A stretch of 5,662 nucleotides of DNA from Caryophanales bacterium UBA6768 (GCA_002453315.1 DKGO01000123.1:1-5662), one strand, 5' to 3'; numbered from the stretch's first letter, positions 1-5,662 are shown. The notes: generated by a model from the letters alone, not told the origin. Numbers and translations: made by a program.

Positions 1-82
1 AACAGGTGAAGAAATTCAAATTCCTGCTAGCAAAGTTCCAGCATTTAAAGCTGGTAAGGCTCTTAAAGATGCCGTTAAATAA
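1..82 (+). CDS. hbs: HU family DNA-binding protein, C-terminal fragment (5' end outside window)
   Basis: This is the last 26 codons of a histone-like HU protein, read in the frame starting at base 2 and ending at TAA 80-82. HU is a small homodimeric nucleoid protein that binds and bends DNA. The visible tail reads TGEEIQIPASKVPAFKAGKA and then LKDAVK, which is the hallmark HU C-terminus: the end of the DNA-binding arm, then the P-x-F-x-x-G-K-x-L-K-x-x-V helix. Most Bacillus HU proteins have Pro where this one has Ala (FKAGKAL instead of FKPGKAL), a minor change. hbs upstream of the hepS operon matches the Bacillus subtilis order. The dimerisation part and most of the arm lie outside the window, so integrity of the whole gene cannot be judged. 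Confidence 0.93.
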   Translation, partial: TGEEIQIPASKVPAFKAGKALKDAVK

Positions 83-131
83 TGAACTGGACAAATTGTT
101 TTTAATCTTGGAAAATAGGACAAGGCTGGCT

Positions 132-170
132 GGTTAGATTTATTTTAATTCCTTCTAACCTTTAACTTTA
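132..170 (+). terminator. Possible weak terminator after hbs
   Basis: A perfect 7-bp inverted repeat, GGTTAGA (132-138) and TCTAACC (154-160), encloses a 15-nt AT-rich loop. It is followed by a T-rich but interrupted stretch, TTTAACTTTA. It lies 50 bases after the hbs stop and could end the hbs transcript. The large loop and broken T-tract make it a weak candidate. The hairpin at 259-290 is a far better terminator for the same transcript. Confidence 0.35.
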
Positions 171-183
171 CTCTTTAATACAT

Positions 184-200
184 ACAGATATTTTATCTGT
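184..200. repeat. Perfect 17-base palindrome with 3-nt centre
   Basis: ACAGATA (184-190) and TATCTGT (194-200) are exact reverse complements separated by TTT. On DNA this has the shape of an operator for a dimeric regulator; in RNA it would be a small hairpin. It sits in the non-coding gap between hbs and hepS, about 130 bases upstream of the hepS promoter and before the strong terminator. No regulator can be assigned from the sequence, and a chance palindrome in AT-rich DNA is possible. Confidence 0.4.
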
Positions 201-258
201 TCCTACGTTTTGTTTTCTAAGTACTATGAAGCAAATTTGTATCCATGAAAGAACTAAG

Positions 259-295
259 AAGCTTATCCTACTTACGAGAAGGATAGGCTTTTTAA
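259..295 (+). terminator. Strong Rho-independent terminator upstream of hepS
   Basis: The left arm AAGCTTATCCT (259-269) pairs with AGGATAGGCTT (280-290) over 11 bp with a single U-G wobble. The loop is 10 nt, and the arm runs into TTTTT (289-293) and a further T-rich tail. The T-tract follows only on the plus strand, so it ends transcription arriving from hbs. It lies upstream of the hepS promoter, so it insulates hepS from hbs and is unlikely to be an attenuator of that promoter. Confidence 0.85.
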
Positions 296-309
296 TTTGT
301 TTTCGTTAC

Positions 310-338
310 TTTAAAATGATTGACAATATTGGTATAAT
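310..338 (+). promoter_or_regulatory. SigA-type promoter for the hepS-menG-hepT operon
   Basis: A perfect TATAAT (333-338) is preceded by TGG (330-332), giving an extended -10 (TGnTATAAT). A 4/6 match to the -35 box, TTTAAA (310-315), lies at the ideal 17-base spacing. Transcription would start near 345, leaving a leader of about 90 bases before the hepS start. A perfect TTGACA (320-325) lies only 7 bases from this -10 and cannot pair with it. At 17 bases it would pair with the weaker GATAGT (343-348), a possible second overlapping promoter. The position just after the terminator fits an operon promoter. Confidence 0.72.
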
Positions 339-424
339 AGATGATAGTAATAAGGTATGGTTCTATCATATTAGGGAAGTTTTTATCGATATGATTATTT
401 GTTGTTATTTGTATAGAAGGGCAC

Positions 425-431
425 AGGTGAT
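425..431 (+). promoter_or_regulatory. Ribosome binding site that sets the hepS GTG start at 436
   Basis: AGGTGAT (425-431) can pair over 7 bases with the 3' end of 16S rRNA. The end of its AGG lies 8 bases before GTG 436, which is optimal. A competing site, AGAAGGG (415-421), lies 5 bases before an in-frame GTG at 427. The 427 GTG is itself inside the AGGTGAT site. The two starts differ by only three codons; 436 has the better pairing and better agreement with the family. Confidence 0.6.
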
Positions 432-435
432 TTCG

Positions 436-1218
436 GTGCATAATATAGATAATGAAATAAAACGTATTAAAGAAATATTATATGGAAAGCTCCATCATTC
501 TTTTGTTAAAAAAATTATTCCTACGCCCATTATTGATGAAGATAAATTAGCTATCATTTATTTTTTATGTCATGATCAACCATTATCAGAAAATACAAAA
601 GAGCAATATATGATTGCCGTAATGCTTATTCAAATGGCGTTAGATACTCATGAATGTATTCCAAATGAACTTAGTAATACGACTAATAAAGTTGAAAAAC
701 AGATGACAGTGTTAGCAGGAGATTATTATAGCAGTTTGTATTATTATGTATTAGCTGAGTTAGAAGAAGTCAATTTAATTCGGCAATTAGCTAAAGCGAC
801 GAAATTAATAAATGAATTTAAAGTATATTTATTTGATGGGGAAATACCAACATTACAGCATCTTTTTTCCTCATATGAAACAATTGAAAGTGATTTGTTC
901 GTTAAAGCCGCTGATCATTTCGGGAAAACACCATTAATACCATTGATTCAAAACCTCCTATTATACAATCGGTTATTACGTGAAAAATATAACATTGTGA
1001 ATGATCAGTTTGCTTATGTGAATATTTATTTTCAGAAAAATAATTCTCTCGAAAATAAAACATCTATATTAAAATTAATTGACGAAGAAATTGATCATTG
1101 TATTCACGAAATAGAAACAACACTGCATTATTTGTCTTATGATTTTAATCAAGTAAAGCAATTTGTATGTAAACGGATTGGTTTGTTTGATAAATCAATT
1201 ATCGCGGAAGAAGGTTAA
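436..1218 (+). CDS. hepS: Heptaprenyl diphosphate synthase component I (small, regulatory subunit)
   Basis: HepS is the non-catalytic partner of HepT. The two-subunit enzyme extends farnesyl diphosphate with isopentenyl diphosphate to C35 heptaprenyl diphosphate, the menaquinone side-chain precursor. With GTG 436 the protein has 260 residues, close to the roughly 250 of Bacillus subtilis HepS. Family landmarks are PxIDEDKL near 31-38, ALDTHE at 68-73, QMTVLAGDYYSSLYY at 89-103 and a C-terminal AEEG. It has no DDxxD motif, as expected for this subunit. The frame stays open upstream to an ATG at 226, but that stretch contains a terminator and a promoter and has no family resemblance. An in-frame ATG at 391 would add 15 hydrophobic residues and is less likely. 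The stop is 3 bases before menG, so the two genes are probably translationally coupled. Identity is firm; the exact start is less so (427 is the alternative). Confidence 0.88.
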   Translation: MHNIDNEIKRIKEILYGKLHHSFVKKIIPTPIIDEDKLAIIYFLCHDQPLSENTKEQYMIAVMLIQMALDTHECIPNELSNTTNKVEKQMTVLAGDYYSSLYYYVLAELEEVNLIRQLAKATKLINEFKVYLFDGEIPTLQHLFSSYETIESDLFVKAADHFGKTPLIPLIQNLLLYNRLLREKYNIVNDQFAYVNIYFQKNNSLENKTSILKLIDEEIDHCIHEIETTLHYLSYDFNQVKQFVCKRIGLFDKSIIAEEG

Positions 1219-1221
1219 TTC

Positions 1222-1926
1222 ATGGCTGAACAAACAAAGGAAGAACGGGTTCATCATGTTTTTGAAAAAATCTACCATAATTATGATAAAATGAATTCAA
1301 TTATTTCATTTAAACGTCATATTGCTTGGCGTAAAGATGTGATGAAGCGAATGGATGTTGAAAAAGATAGTCATGTATTAGATGTTTGTACAGGAACAGG
1401 TGATTGGGCAATTTCAATGGCAGATGCTGTTGGGAATGAGGGGGAAGTTGTAGGTCTAGATTTCAGTAAAAATATGTTAAAAGTCGCTAAGGAAAAGCAA
1501 ACGAACTTACAGCTTGAACATGTCTCATTTGTCCACGGAAATGCGATGGAATTACCCTTTGATGATGCTACTTTTGATTATGTTACAATTGGATTCGGTC
1601 TTAGAAATGTTCCTGATTACGAGACGGTGATTAGTGAAATGTATCGTGTCGTTAAGCCAGGTGGTAAAGTTGTTTGTTTGGAGACTTCTCAACCAACTTT
1701 AATTGGATTTCGACAACTTTACTTTTTTTATTTTCGTTTTATCATGCCGTTGTTCGGGAAACTATTTGCTAAAAGCTATGATGAATATGCTTGGTTACAT
1801 GAATCAACAAAAAGTTTTCCTAACAAAATAGCTCTAAAAAAGCTATTTACAGATGCCGGATTTTCTGACGTTTTAGTAAAGGGATATTCTGGTGGGGTTG
1901 CAGCAATGCATTTGGCGACAAAGTAG
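1222..1926 (+). CDS. menG: Demethylmenaquinone methyltransferase (UbiE/MenG family)
   Basis: MenG transfers a methyl group from S-adenosylmethionine to demethylmenaquinone, the last step of menaquinone synthesis, at the cytoplasmic side of the membrane. The 234-residue length is typical. The first family signature is [16 protein letters not shown] at 21-36. SAM-binding motif I is [12 protein letters not shown] (52-63), the acidic residue after strand 2 is in VGLDFS (77-82), and [15 protein letters not shown] (107-121) follows. The second signature is [15 protein letters not shown] at 142-156. ATG 1222 is preceded by GGAAGAAGG (1206-1214) at 7 bases, lying in the last hepS codons. It sits between the two heptaprenyl synthase genes, as in Bacillus, where it was called gerCB or menH. 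It has no SAM-binding anomaly. UbiE homologues can also methylate ubiquinone precursors, but the hepS/hepT context fixes the menaquinone role. Confidence 0.96.
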   Translation: MAEQTKEERVHHVFEKIYHNYDKMNSIISFKRHIAWRKDVMKRMDVEKDSHVLDVCTGTGDWAISMADAVGNEGEVVGLDFSKNMLKVAKEKQTNLQLEHVSFVHGNAMELPFDDATFDYVTIGFGLRNVPDYETVISEMYRVVKPGGKVVCLETSQPTLIGFRQLYFFYFRFIMPLFGKLFAKSYDEYAWLHESTKSFPNKIALKKLFTDAGFSDVLVKGYSGGVAAMHLATK

Positions 1927-1950
1927 ATTGGTTAATAAAAGGTGAAATAA

Positions 1951-2928
1951 ATGCAAATGGCAAATATATATCAATTTTTAAAAAATGACATTGAAGATAT
2001 CGAGGAAAGACTAGCAAACGTCATTTCTACAGAATATTCAATTCTTCAAGATACTTCAACTCAACTATTACGTGCAGGTGGTAAAAGGATACGGCCAATT
2101 TTAGTTTTATTATCTGCACAATTTGGAAATTATCAGGAAAATGTTGAAAAGGTAAAAGCAATTGCAGTTGCGTTAGAGTTAATCCATATGGCCTCATTAG
2201 TCCATGATGATGTAGTGGATGATGCTGATCTTCGTCGCGGACAACCTACAGTAAAGCATACATATGGTGATAAAATTGCAACTTATACTGGTGATTACAT
2301 ACTAGCTACAGCTTTAGAGGTCGTGACAACTGTTTCTAACCCTAAAATACATCAAATATTGTCTAAATCATTAAAAAATGTTGTCGAAGGTGAAATGATC
2401 CAAATTAGAGATAAAAGAAACGTCAATCAACATATTCGACAATACTTGCGAAGGATTAAAAGGAAGACGGCCTTATTAATAGCCACGAGTTGTAAGTTAG
2501 GGGCAATCAGTTCGGGTTCAACAAAAAAACAAGCAAATGCGTTATTCCGTTATGGCTATAATGTCGGTATGTCCTTTCAAATTATTGATGATATTTTAGA
2601 TTTTACTTCCGATGAACAGACACTTGGAAAACCAACTGGTCACGATCTTCAACAAGGTAACATTACGCTGCCGGTTCTTTATGCAATGGAAGACCCTTTA
2701 TTCAAAAGGGAGCTTGAAAAAATCTTTAAGCATACATCTCAAATAACAGAAGATCAGATGCACCAAATGTTAACCAAATTATTAGCGACTGATGCGATTG
2801 AATGTTCCTATAAATTAAGCCATACATATTTACTAAAAGCATTACAGTCATTGGACCATTTAACAAATGAAGCTGCTAAAAAGAGTCTAGTATTCATTGC
2901 TCATAAATTAGGAAAGCGTCGTTCATAA
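1951..2928 (+). CDS. hepT: Heptaprenyl diphosphate synthase component II (catalytic subunit)
   Basis: HepT is the catalytic trans-prenyltransferase subunit that works with HepS. The 325-residue protein is of normal length. It shows GGKRIRP (43-49) for diphosphate binding, the first aspartate-rich motif in HDDVVDDADLRRG (85-97, Asp86/87/90), KTALLIATSCKLGA (172-185), and the second aspartate-rich motif in FQIIDDILDF (209-218, Asp213/214/217). Ala81, five residues before the first DDxxD, is small, as expected for enzymes making products longer than C20. Product length C35 is inferred from the HepS partner. ATG 1951 is chosen because AAAAGGTGA (1937-1945) lies at proper spacing; the ATG at 1957 is too far. 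It starts 24 bases after menG in the same operon. The next gene has its own probable promoter, so this is probably the last gene of the menaquinone module. Confidence 0.95.
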   Translation: MQMANIYQFLKNDIEDIEERLANVISTEYSILQDTSTQLLRAGGKRIRPILVLLSAQFGNYQENVEKVKAIAVALELIHMASLVHDDVVDDADLRRGQPTVKHTYGDKIATYTGDYILATALEVVTTVSNPKIHQILSKSLKNVVEGEMIQIRDKRNVNQHIRQYLRRIKRKTALLIATSCKLGAISSGSTKKQANALFRYGYNVGMSFQIIDDILDFTSDEQTLGKPTGHDLQQGNITLPVLYAMEDPLFKRELEKIFKHTSQITEDQMHQMLTKLLATDAIECSYKLSHTYLLKALQSLDHLTNEAAKKSLVFIAHKLGKRRS

Positions 2929-2939
2929 TAGTTATTTTA

Positions 2940-2968
2940 TTGTATTATACGTTATAATTTGATAAAAT
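2940..2968 (+). promoter_or_regulatory. Probable SigA promoter of ndk
   Basis: In the 87-base gap between hepT and ndk, TTGTAT (2940-2945, 3/6 match to the -35) is followed after 17 bases by TAAAAT (2963-2968, 5/6 match to the -10). A perfect TATAAT at 2953-2958 is an alternative -10 but has no good -35 at 16-18 bases. No terminator hairpin separates hepT from ndk, so read-through from the operon is also possible. Confidence 0.45.
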
Positions 2969-3015
2969 TTCAGAGACATTGTCAGTAATTGTAGAAGAAG
3001 AGGAGAATATTAATC

Positions 3016-3462
3016 ATGGAAAAGACTTTTATTATGGTTAAACCAGATGGTGTACAAAGAGGTTTAATAGGAGAAGTAGTGAAACGTTTTGAATCAAAAG
3101 GTTTTACCCTTGCTGGGGCAAAATTAATGAATATTTCAAATAAACTTGCTGAAGAACATTATGGAGAACATAAGGAACGTCCTTTTTTTGGTGAATTAGT
3201 TGACTTTATTACTTCAGGGCCTGTATTTGCGATGGTTTGGCAAGGGGAGAATGTCATTAGCACTGCTAGAAACATGATTGGTGCAACAAATCCAAGTGAA
3301 GCAAATCCAGGATCAATTCGTGGTGACTTTGCTGTCACAGTAGGAAAAAACATTATACATGGTTCAGATTCTACAGAAAGTGCTATGAGGGAAATCAATT
3401 TATTTTTTACTACTGAAGAACAGCTAAGCTATAGTAAGCAAGCAGATAGCTGGATTTATTAA
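3016..3462 (+). CDS. ndk: Nucleoside diphosphate kinase
   Basis: Ndk transfers the terminal phosphate from ATP to nucleoside diphosphates through a phosphohistidine intermediate, balancing NTP and dNTP pools in the cytoplasm. At 148 residues it has the full bacterial length. The N-terminal [20 protein letters not shown] is typical and includes Lys9. Other conserved residues are Tyr49, Arg85, Thr91, Arg102 in SIRGDF and Asn112. The catalytic His115 lies in the family signature NIIHGSDS (112-119). The ribosome binding site AGAGGAG (2999-3005) precedes ATG 3016. The gene lies between hepT and cheR as in Bacillus subtilis, probably on its own short transcript given the upstream promoter candidate and downstream hairpin. 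Nothing is missing or unusual. Confidence 0.97.
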   Translation: MEKTFIMVKPDGVQRGLIGEVVKRFESKGFTLAGAKLMNISNKLAEEHYGEHKERPFFGELVDFITSGPVFAMVWQGENVISTARNMIGATNPSEANPGSIRGDFAVTVGKNIIHGSDSTESAMREINLFFTTEEQLSYSKQADSWIY

Positions 3463-3496
3463 ACTCAATAATTATTTTTTAATGTCATATCTTGTT

Positions 3497-3525
3497 AGCC
3501 TCTGTTCAATACGGAGGCTTTCTAT
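3497..3525 (+). terminator. Intrinsic terminator between ndk and cheR
   Basis: AGCCTCTG (3497-3504) pairs with CGGAGGCT (3512-3519) over 8 bp with one U-G wobble around a 7-nt loop, and is followed by TTTCTATCT. The GC-rich stem stands out in its AT-rich surroundings. The T-tract is interrupted, so termination may be incomplete. It ends ndk, or partly blocks read-through into cheR. Its GGAGG (3513-3517) lies 14 bases before ATG 3532 and could be mistaken for a ribosome binding site. Confidence 0.68.
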
Positions 3526-3534
3526 CTATCCATG

Positions 3535-3541
3535 AAAGAGG
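3535..3541 (+). promoter_or_regulatory. Ribosome binding site that sets the cheR TTG start
   Basis: AAAGAGG (3535-3541) ends 8 bases before TTG 3550, the optimal distance. The upstream ATG 3532 overlaps the region just before this site. Its only candidate ribosome binding site is the GGAGG at 3513-3517, which is too distant (14 bases) and lies in a hairpin arm. Confidence 0.7.
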
Positions 3542-3549
3542 AAAATACA

Positions 3550-4329
3550 TTGTGGACTTATAAAGACTTTATAGGAAAAATTAACGAAATCTATGACATT
3601 GATTTAAGTTTATACAAAGAGGCACAAATGAAAAGACGGATCACATCTTTACGTAATAAGCATGGCTTTGATAACTTTTTTTATTATTTTAAGGCAATTC
3701 AAGAAGAACAGGATTTGTTGGAAGAATTTTTAAAACGTATTACGATTAATGTATCTGAATTTTATCGGAACCCACGCCGTTGGGATGTTTTAAAGGGAAA
3801 AGTAATACCATTGCTCACTAAGGATAAAAAAAGTATTACTATTTGGAGTGCCGCCTGTTCAACTGGAGAGGAACCTTATAGTCTGGCAATGTTATTAACA
3901 GATTATTTCTCCGGTGTTAAATTCAAAATTTTAGCCACGGATCTCGATGAATTGATTTTAAGTAAGGCAAAACAAGGAATTTATTATGAAAATTCACTGA
4001 AAGAAGTTCCTGATTTTCAGAAGTCTAAATATTTCGTACAAAAAAATGATGAATTCCATATTGATGATCATTTGAAAAAAAATATTGTTTTTAAAAGGCA
4101 TGACTTATTAAAAGATCCTTACCCTTCGAATGTTGATTTAATTGTCTGTCGAAATGTGCTCATCTATTTTACTGAGGAAGCAAAGAAAATGGTGTATGGA
4201 AAATTAAGCCGTGCATTAAACAATGAAGGTGTATTGTTTATCGGTAGCACAGAACAAATTTTTGAACCGATAAAATATGATTTACAAATTTTAGATACCT
4301 TTTTTTATCATAAAAAACCCATAAGTTAA
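3550..4329 (+). CDS. cheR: Chemotaxis protein methyltransferase CheR
   Basis: CheR transfers methyl groups from S-adenosylmethionine to glutamates of membrane chemoreceptors, setting sensory adaptation with the methylesterase CheB. From TTG 3550 the protein has 259 residues, near the 256 of Bacillus subtilis CheR, and begins LWTYKDF (Met at the start), aligning with MDTYSVF there. Using this numbering, the N-terminal helical domain includes YKEAQMKRR (22-30), whose basic residues contact receptors in the family. TINVSEFYRN is at 65-74, the SAM-binding WSAACSTGEEPYSLAM at 99-114, the acidic ATDLDE at 129-134, CRNVLIYF at 200-207 and GVLFIGSTEQIF at 227-238. The longer frame from ATG 3532 would add six residues but lacks a usable ribosome binding site. 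It follows ndk and precedes aroC, the known Bacillus order, away from the main motility operon. It implies that the organism is, or recently was, chemotactic. No clear own promoter, including a SigD-type one, was found. Confidence 0.93.
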   Translation: MWTYKDFIGKINEIYDIDLSLYKEAQMKRRITSLRNKHGFDNFFYYFKAIQEEQDLLEEFLKRITINVSEFYRNPRRWDVLKGKVIPLLTKDKKSITIWSAACSTGEEPYSLAMLLTDYFSGVKFKILATDLDELILSKAKQGIYYENSLKEVPDFQKSKYFVQKNDEFHIDDHLKKNIVFKRHDLLKDPYPSNVDLIVCRNVLIYFTEEAKKMVYGKLSRALNNEGVLFIGSTEQIFEPIKYDLQILDTFFYHKKPIS

Positions 4330-4366
4330 CAGAAATAAAAATATTTTATCGGAAGTAAATAGAAAT

Positions 4367-4370
4367 GAGG
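4367..4370 (+). promoter_or_regulatory. Ribosome binding site that selects the third of three aroC ATGs
   Basis: GAGG (4367-4370) is followed by three consecutive in-frame ATG codons at 4372, 4375 and 4378. Spacings are 1, 4 and 7 bases, so only ATG 4378 is well placed. This gives the family-typical N-terminus [11 protein letters not shown]. Confidence 0.7.
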
Positions 4371-4377
4371 AATGATG

Positions 4378-5544
4378 ATGCGATACTTAACAGCCGGAGA
4401 GTCCCATGGTAAACAATTAACGACAATCATTGAAGGGATTCCAGCAAGAATGCCACTATTAAAAGAAGAAATTGATGAATCCTTATTAAGACGGCAAAAG
4501 GGACATGGCCGTGGTCGAAGAATGCAAATTGAAAAAGATTTAGTAGAAATCAAAAGTGGTGTCCGTCATGGGTATACGCTCGGTTCACCGATTTCATTAG
4601 TCGTTACTAATGATGATTTTAAAAGTTGGACAAAAATCATGGGGGAGGACCCTATAGAAGATGACGAAAAAATTCGTCGAGTAGTGACACGCCCACGTCC
4701 TGGACATGCTGATTTAAATGGGGCTTTAAAATATGGTCATCGAGATATGAGAAATGTGTTGGAACGTTCATCTGCTCGTGAAACGACAGCAAGAGTAGCA
4801 GCAGGTGCTGTAGCAAAGATCATGTTACGACAATTAGGCATTCATATTACCGGATACGTAAAAGAGATTGCTGGAATTCAAGCGGAAGAAAAAAATCACC
4901 TATCGGTTCAGGAACGGCAAGAAATTTCTGAAGCATCCCCAGTAAGGGTGTTGGATAAAGCTGTAGAACAACAGATGATGGATAAGATTGATCAAGCGAA
5001 AAAAGATGGTGATTCCATCGGTGGGGTATGTGAAGTTTATGTTGAGGGAATGCCAGCAGGTGTCGGGTCTTATGTTCATTATGATCGTAAATTGGATGCC
5101 AAATTAGTCGGCAGTGTTGTCAGTATCAATGCCTTTAAAGGTGCCGAAATCGGGATTGGGTTTGAGGCTGCTAGACGAAATGGTAGTGAAGTCCATGATG
5201 AAATTTTATGGAGTGAAGAAAAAGGTTATTTTCGTCGTACGAATCGACTTGGTGGTTTTGAAGGTGGCATGACAACAGGGATGCCAATTGTTGTTAAAGG
5301 TGTGATGAAGCCAATTCCCACCTTGTACAAACCGCTTCAAAGTGTTGATATTGATACTAAGGAACCATTTAATGCAAGCATTGAACGCTCAGATTCTTGT
5401 GCAGTTCCTGCTGCTGCAGTAGTGATGGAACATGTAGTTGCTTTTGAACTGGCCAAGGCAATTACTGAACAATTTCCGAGTGATCAATTTCCACAATTAA
5501 AGCGGGCAATAGAGGAATTTCGTGAAGAGACTAGGAGCTTTTAA
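4378..5544 (+). CDS. aroC: Chorismate synthase
   Basis: Chorismate synthase converts 5-enolpyruvylshikimate 3-phosphate to chorismate, the last common step to aromatic amino acids, folate and menaquinone. It needs reduced FMN, although the reaction has no net redox change. The gene is called aroF in older Bacillus subtilis naming. From ATG 4378 the protein has 388 residues, the usual length. Visible signatures are AGESHG (6-11, with the conserved His10), [12 protein letters not shown] (38-49), RPGHADLNG (107-115, with the conserved His110), the phosphate and flavin region [20 protein letters not shown] (121-140), and [17 protein letters not shown] (337-353). All expected catalytic and binding motifs are present. 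It lies 48 bases after cheR with no terminator between, so co-transcription with cheR is likely, and its stop directly abuts the aroB start. The first ATG of the open frame (4372) would add two Met residues and is disfavoured by ribosome-site spacing. Confidence 0.96.
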   Translation: MRYLTAGESHGKQLTTIIEGIPARMPLLKEEIDESLLRRQKGHGRGRRMQIEKDLVEIKSGVRHGYTLGSPISLVVTNDDFKSWTKIMGEDPIEDDEKIRRVVTRPRPGHADLNGALKYGHRDMRNVLERSSARETTARVAAGAVAKIMLRQLGIHITGYVKEIAGIQAEEKNHLSVQERQEISEASPVRVLDKAVEQQMMDKIDQAKKDGDSIGGVCEVYVEGMPAGVGSYVHYDRKLDAKLVGSVVSINAFKGAEIGIGFEAARRNGSEVHDEILWSEEKGYFRRTNRLGGFEGGMTTGMPIVVKGVMKPIPTLYKPLQSVDIDTKEPFNASIERSDSCAVPAAAVVMEHVVAFELAKAITEQFPSDQFPQLKRAIEEFREETRSF

Positions 5545-5662
5545 ATGAAAGAAGTTCATGTACAAACGTCAACACATCCTTATACAATATATATTGGGGA
5601 AAATATCATTTCTCAAATGGAGAAATTTTTAACAAAACGATACTCTTCGATTTTAATTATAA
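5545..5662 (+). CDS. aroB: 3-dehydroquinate synthase, N-terminal fragment (3' end outside window)
   Basis: This is the first 39 codons of a gene that runs off the window, beginning MKEVHVQTSTHPYTIYIGEN and continuing to KRYSSILII. Bacillus AroB proteins share the HVQT start, the Y-x-[VI]-x-I-G strand and the YSSILII strand of the NAD-binding domain. AroB converts DAHP to 3-dehydroquinate, the second shikimate-pathway step, using NAD and a divalent metal. The ATG follows the aroC stop TAA (5542-5544) with no gap. The ribosome site AGGAG (5533-5537) lies 7 bases upstream inside the end of aroC, so the two are translationally coupled. The assignment rests on this N-terminus plus the aroC-aroB order; the catalytic residues are outside the window. 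Confidence 0.9.
   Translation, partial: MKEVHVQTSTHPYTIYIGENIISQMEKFLTKRYSSILII

Larger units (their letters stand above)
83..435 (+). other. Gene-free regulatory stretch between hbs and hepS
   Basis: These 353 bases contain no convincing coding sequence. The open frame from ATG 226 is read through a strong terminator and a promoter, has no ribosome binding site, and its product (MKQICIHERTKKLILLTRRI onward) resembles no family I know. Listed separately are a weak hairpin, a palindrome, a strong terminator and the hepS promoter. In Bacillus subtilis this place holds folE and mtrB; I see no remnant of either. A short possible leader hairpin, ATGATAG (341-347) with CTATCAT (363-369), overlaps the predicted transcription start region. 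Confidence 0.7.

Noticed and set aside
226..435. Protein-coding N-terminal extension of hepS, or a separate leader peptide starting at ATG 226
   Set aside because: It has no ribosome binding site, is interrupted at the RNA level by a strong terminator, contains the hepS promoter, and has no resemblance to HepS proteins.
83..435. Riboswitch or T-box leader upstream of hepS
   Set aside because: No T-box sequence (TGGNACC-type) or other riboswitch core is recognisable, and the terminator precedes the hepS promoter, so it cannot act as an attenuator in that transcript.
3159..3398. Minus-strand open frame of 79 codons inside ndk
   Set aside because: It lies wholly antisense to a full-length conserved gene, with no family resemblance or supporting ribosome site; it is a frame shadow.
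3532..4329. cheR as a horizontally acquired insertion between metabolic genes
   Set aside because: ndk-cheR-aroC is the usual Bacillus order and base composition matches the neighbours, so this is vertical inheritance.
4330..4377. TRAP-binding (G/U)AG repeats or a terminator in the cheR-aroC gap
   Set aside because: Only a few irregularly spaced GAG/TAG triplets occur, and the AT-only inverted repeat there is too weak to form a terminator.
4326..4553. Minus-strand open frame of 75 codons across the cheR-aroC junction
   Set aside because: It overlaps the conserved N-terminus of aroC in antisense, has a low-complexity product and no recognised domain.
1..5662. Mobile element, CRISPR array, tRNA, rRNA or novel defence-type system
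   Set aside because: No transposase, long terminal inverted repeats, regularly spaced repeats or RNA-gene signatures were seen; all coding regions are recognised housekeeping genes.

Overview
The window is ordinary chromosomal sequence from a low-GC Gram-positive bacterium of the Bacillaceae type. Three things suggest this: AT-rich DNA, strong AGGAGG-like ribosome binding sites, and the gene order hbs - hepS - menG - hepT - ndk - cheR - aroC - aroB, which is the conserved Bacillus order around the historical gerC locus. All genes lie on the plus strand. A halotolerant Bacillaceae genus is possible, but the sequence alone does not fix the genus.

Layout. Positions 1-82 hold the C-terminus of an HU-type DNA-binding protein. 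Positions 83-435 have no convincing gene. They carry a possible weak terminator (132-160), a perfect short palindrome (184-200), a strong intrinsic terminator (259-293) and a promoter with a consensus extended -10 (310-338). Next is a tight operon of hepS (436-1218, GTG start), menG (1222-1926) and hepT (1951-2928). ndk follows (3016-3462), with a probable promoter in front and a terminator hairpin behind. cheR comes next (best start TTG at 3550, end 4329), then aroC (best start 4378, end 5544) and the first 39 codons of aroB (from 5545, running off the window).

Function. HepS and HepT are the two subunits of heptaprenyl diphosphate synthase, which makes the C35 side chain of menaquinone-7. 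MenG performs the last, methylating step of menaquinone synthesis, so the operon is a menaquinone module. Ndk balances nucleoside triphosphates. CheR methylates chemoreceptors. AroB and AroC are early and final enzymes of the shikimate pathway, whose product chorismate feeds both aromatic amino acids and menaquinone.

The main departure from the Bacillus subtilis arrangement is that folE and mtrB, normally between hbs and hepS, are absent, leaving about 350 bases of non-coding DNA with regulatory structures. Three start codons (hepS, cheR, aroC) are better placed downstream of the longest open frame. I found no mobile element, CRISPR array, tRNA, rRNA or sign of an undescribed multi-gene system.
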